NCBI GenBank assembly: GCA_026990045.1 | Contig: JALSIK010000028.1 | Coordinates: 1 to 6,267, forward strand | Length of the DNA stretch: 6,267 nucleotides | Reading direction: 5' to 3' | Source of the DNA: Chromatiales bacterium | Lineage (GTDB): Bacteria; Pseudomonadota; Gammaproteobacteria; CAMYNG01 | Part shown: piece by piece, positions 5,907 to 6,267 of the stretch | Numbering within the stretch: the stretch's first letter is position 1 | Layout: each line of letters begins with the position of its first letter | Position numbers and translations under genes: made by a program | Notes under the pieces: generated by a model | Told to the model about the DNA's origin: nothing | The model's database searches: none | Seen by the model: only the letters and a program-made list of their open reading frames with translations

Positions 5907-6267
5907 ATGGCACAGGACAACGCTCAGGCCGGCAACCTGCTGGTCATCTCCGCCATCGGCAGCGATCGCCCCGGGCTGGTGGCGGAGCTGTCGGAGATCG
6001 TGCTCAACTCCGGCTGCAACATCGAGGACAGCCGCATGTCCGTGCTGGGCGGCGAGTTCGCCCTCATCCTGCTGGCCAGCGGCAAGTGGAACAGCATCGC
6101 CAAGCTGGAATCGGCCCTGCCCGCGGCGGCCCAGCGGCTGGGGCTCACCGTGACCTCGCGCCGCACCCAGCAGCGTCCCCAGGGCAGCGCGGCGGTGCCC
6201 TACTCGGTGGAGGTGGTCTCCCTCGACCATCCCGGCATCGTCAACCAGCTCGCCGGGTTTTTCTCCG
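5907..6267 (+). CDS. gcvR: GcvR-like glycine cleavage system transcriptional regulator, ACT-domain protein (3' truncated by window edge)
   Basis: The first 120 residues are present and no stop occurs before the edge. Residues about 11-85 form a first ACT domain, beginning LLVISAIGSDRPGLVAELSEIV, with the ligand-loop DRPGLV and GCNIEDSRMSVLGGEFALILL. A linker (about 86-97) leads into a second ACT domain starting at about residue 98 with YSVEVVSLDHPGIVNQLAGFF. Two tandem ACT domains beginning this way are the GcvR plan; full-length members are roughly 170-190 residues, so about a third is missing. In E. coli GcvR binds the activator GcvA and represses the glycine cleavage operon when glycine is low; that role is known for the family and not shown here. 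Its place divergent from dapA matches the E. coli gcvR-dapA arrangement, but here the GalT-like gene lies between. It is probably co-transcribed with that gene. Confidence 0.85.
   Translation, partial: MAQDNAQAGNLLVISAIGSDRPGLVAELSEIVLNSGCNIEDSRMSVLGGEFALILLASGKWNSIAKLESALPAAAQRLGLTVTSRRTQQRPQGSAAVPYSVEVVSLDHPGIVNQLAGFFS

Noticed and set aside
4681..5913. A 410-codon minus-strand open frame opposite the GalT-like gene
   Set aside because: It mirrors the codon structure of the real gene, has no recognisable motif, and would cover the dapA promoter.

Overview
The window is GC-rich, densely coded chromosomal DNA. Gene content and order point to a gammaproteobacterium: dapA-bamC-purC on one strand and gcvR divergent on the other is, from general knowledge, the arrangement in Escherichia coli and, with an extra metallo-hydrolase gene, in Pseudomonas. 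The high GC is compatible with a high-GC lineage such as Ectothiorhodospiraceae or pseudomonad relatives. The genus is inference and I would not name one.

Layout. Positions 1-1020 (minus strand) hold the N-terminal 340 residues of a membrane-bound, chemoreceptor-like sensor that runs off the left edge. The 125-bp gap at 1021-1145 carries a near-consensus flagellar (sigma-28/FliA) promoter pointing into it. Positions 1146-4666 (minus strand) are a tight four-gene cluster, transcribed dapA, bamC, MBL-fold hydrolase, purC, with gaps of 20, 40 and 20 bp. A 134-bp divergent control region (4667-4800) has a good sigma-70 promoter for dapA. Towards the right-hand genes it has a perfect TATAAT box framed by two identical palindromes. 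Positions 4801-5898 (plus strand) encode a GalT-like nucleotidylyltransferase. After 8 bp, the start of a GcvR-type double-ACT regulator (from 5907) runs off the right edge.

Functionally this is mostly housekeeping: lysine/diaminopimelate synthesis (DapA), outer-membrane protein assembly (BamC), purine synthesis (PurC), an MBL-fold hydrolase of unknown substrate, and glycine-cleavage regulation (GcvR). The parts most worth a second look are the GalT-like gene placed between dapA and gcvR, with an HTHSQ active site and a second CxxC pair; the twin-palindrome operator candidate in front of it; and the FliA-type promoter of the sensor gene. I see no mobile element, CRISPR array, tRNA, rRNA or clearly novel multi-gene system.
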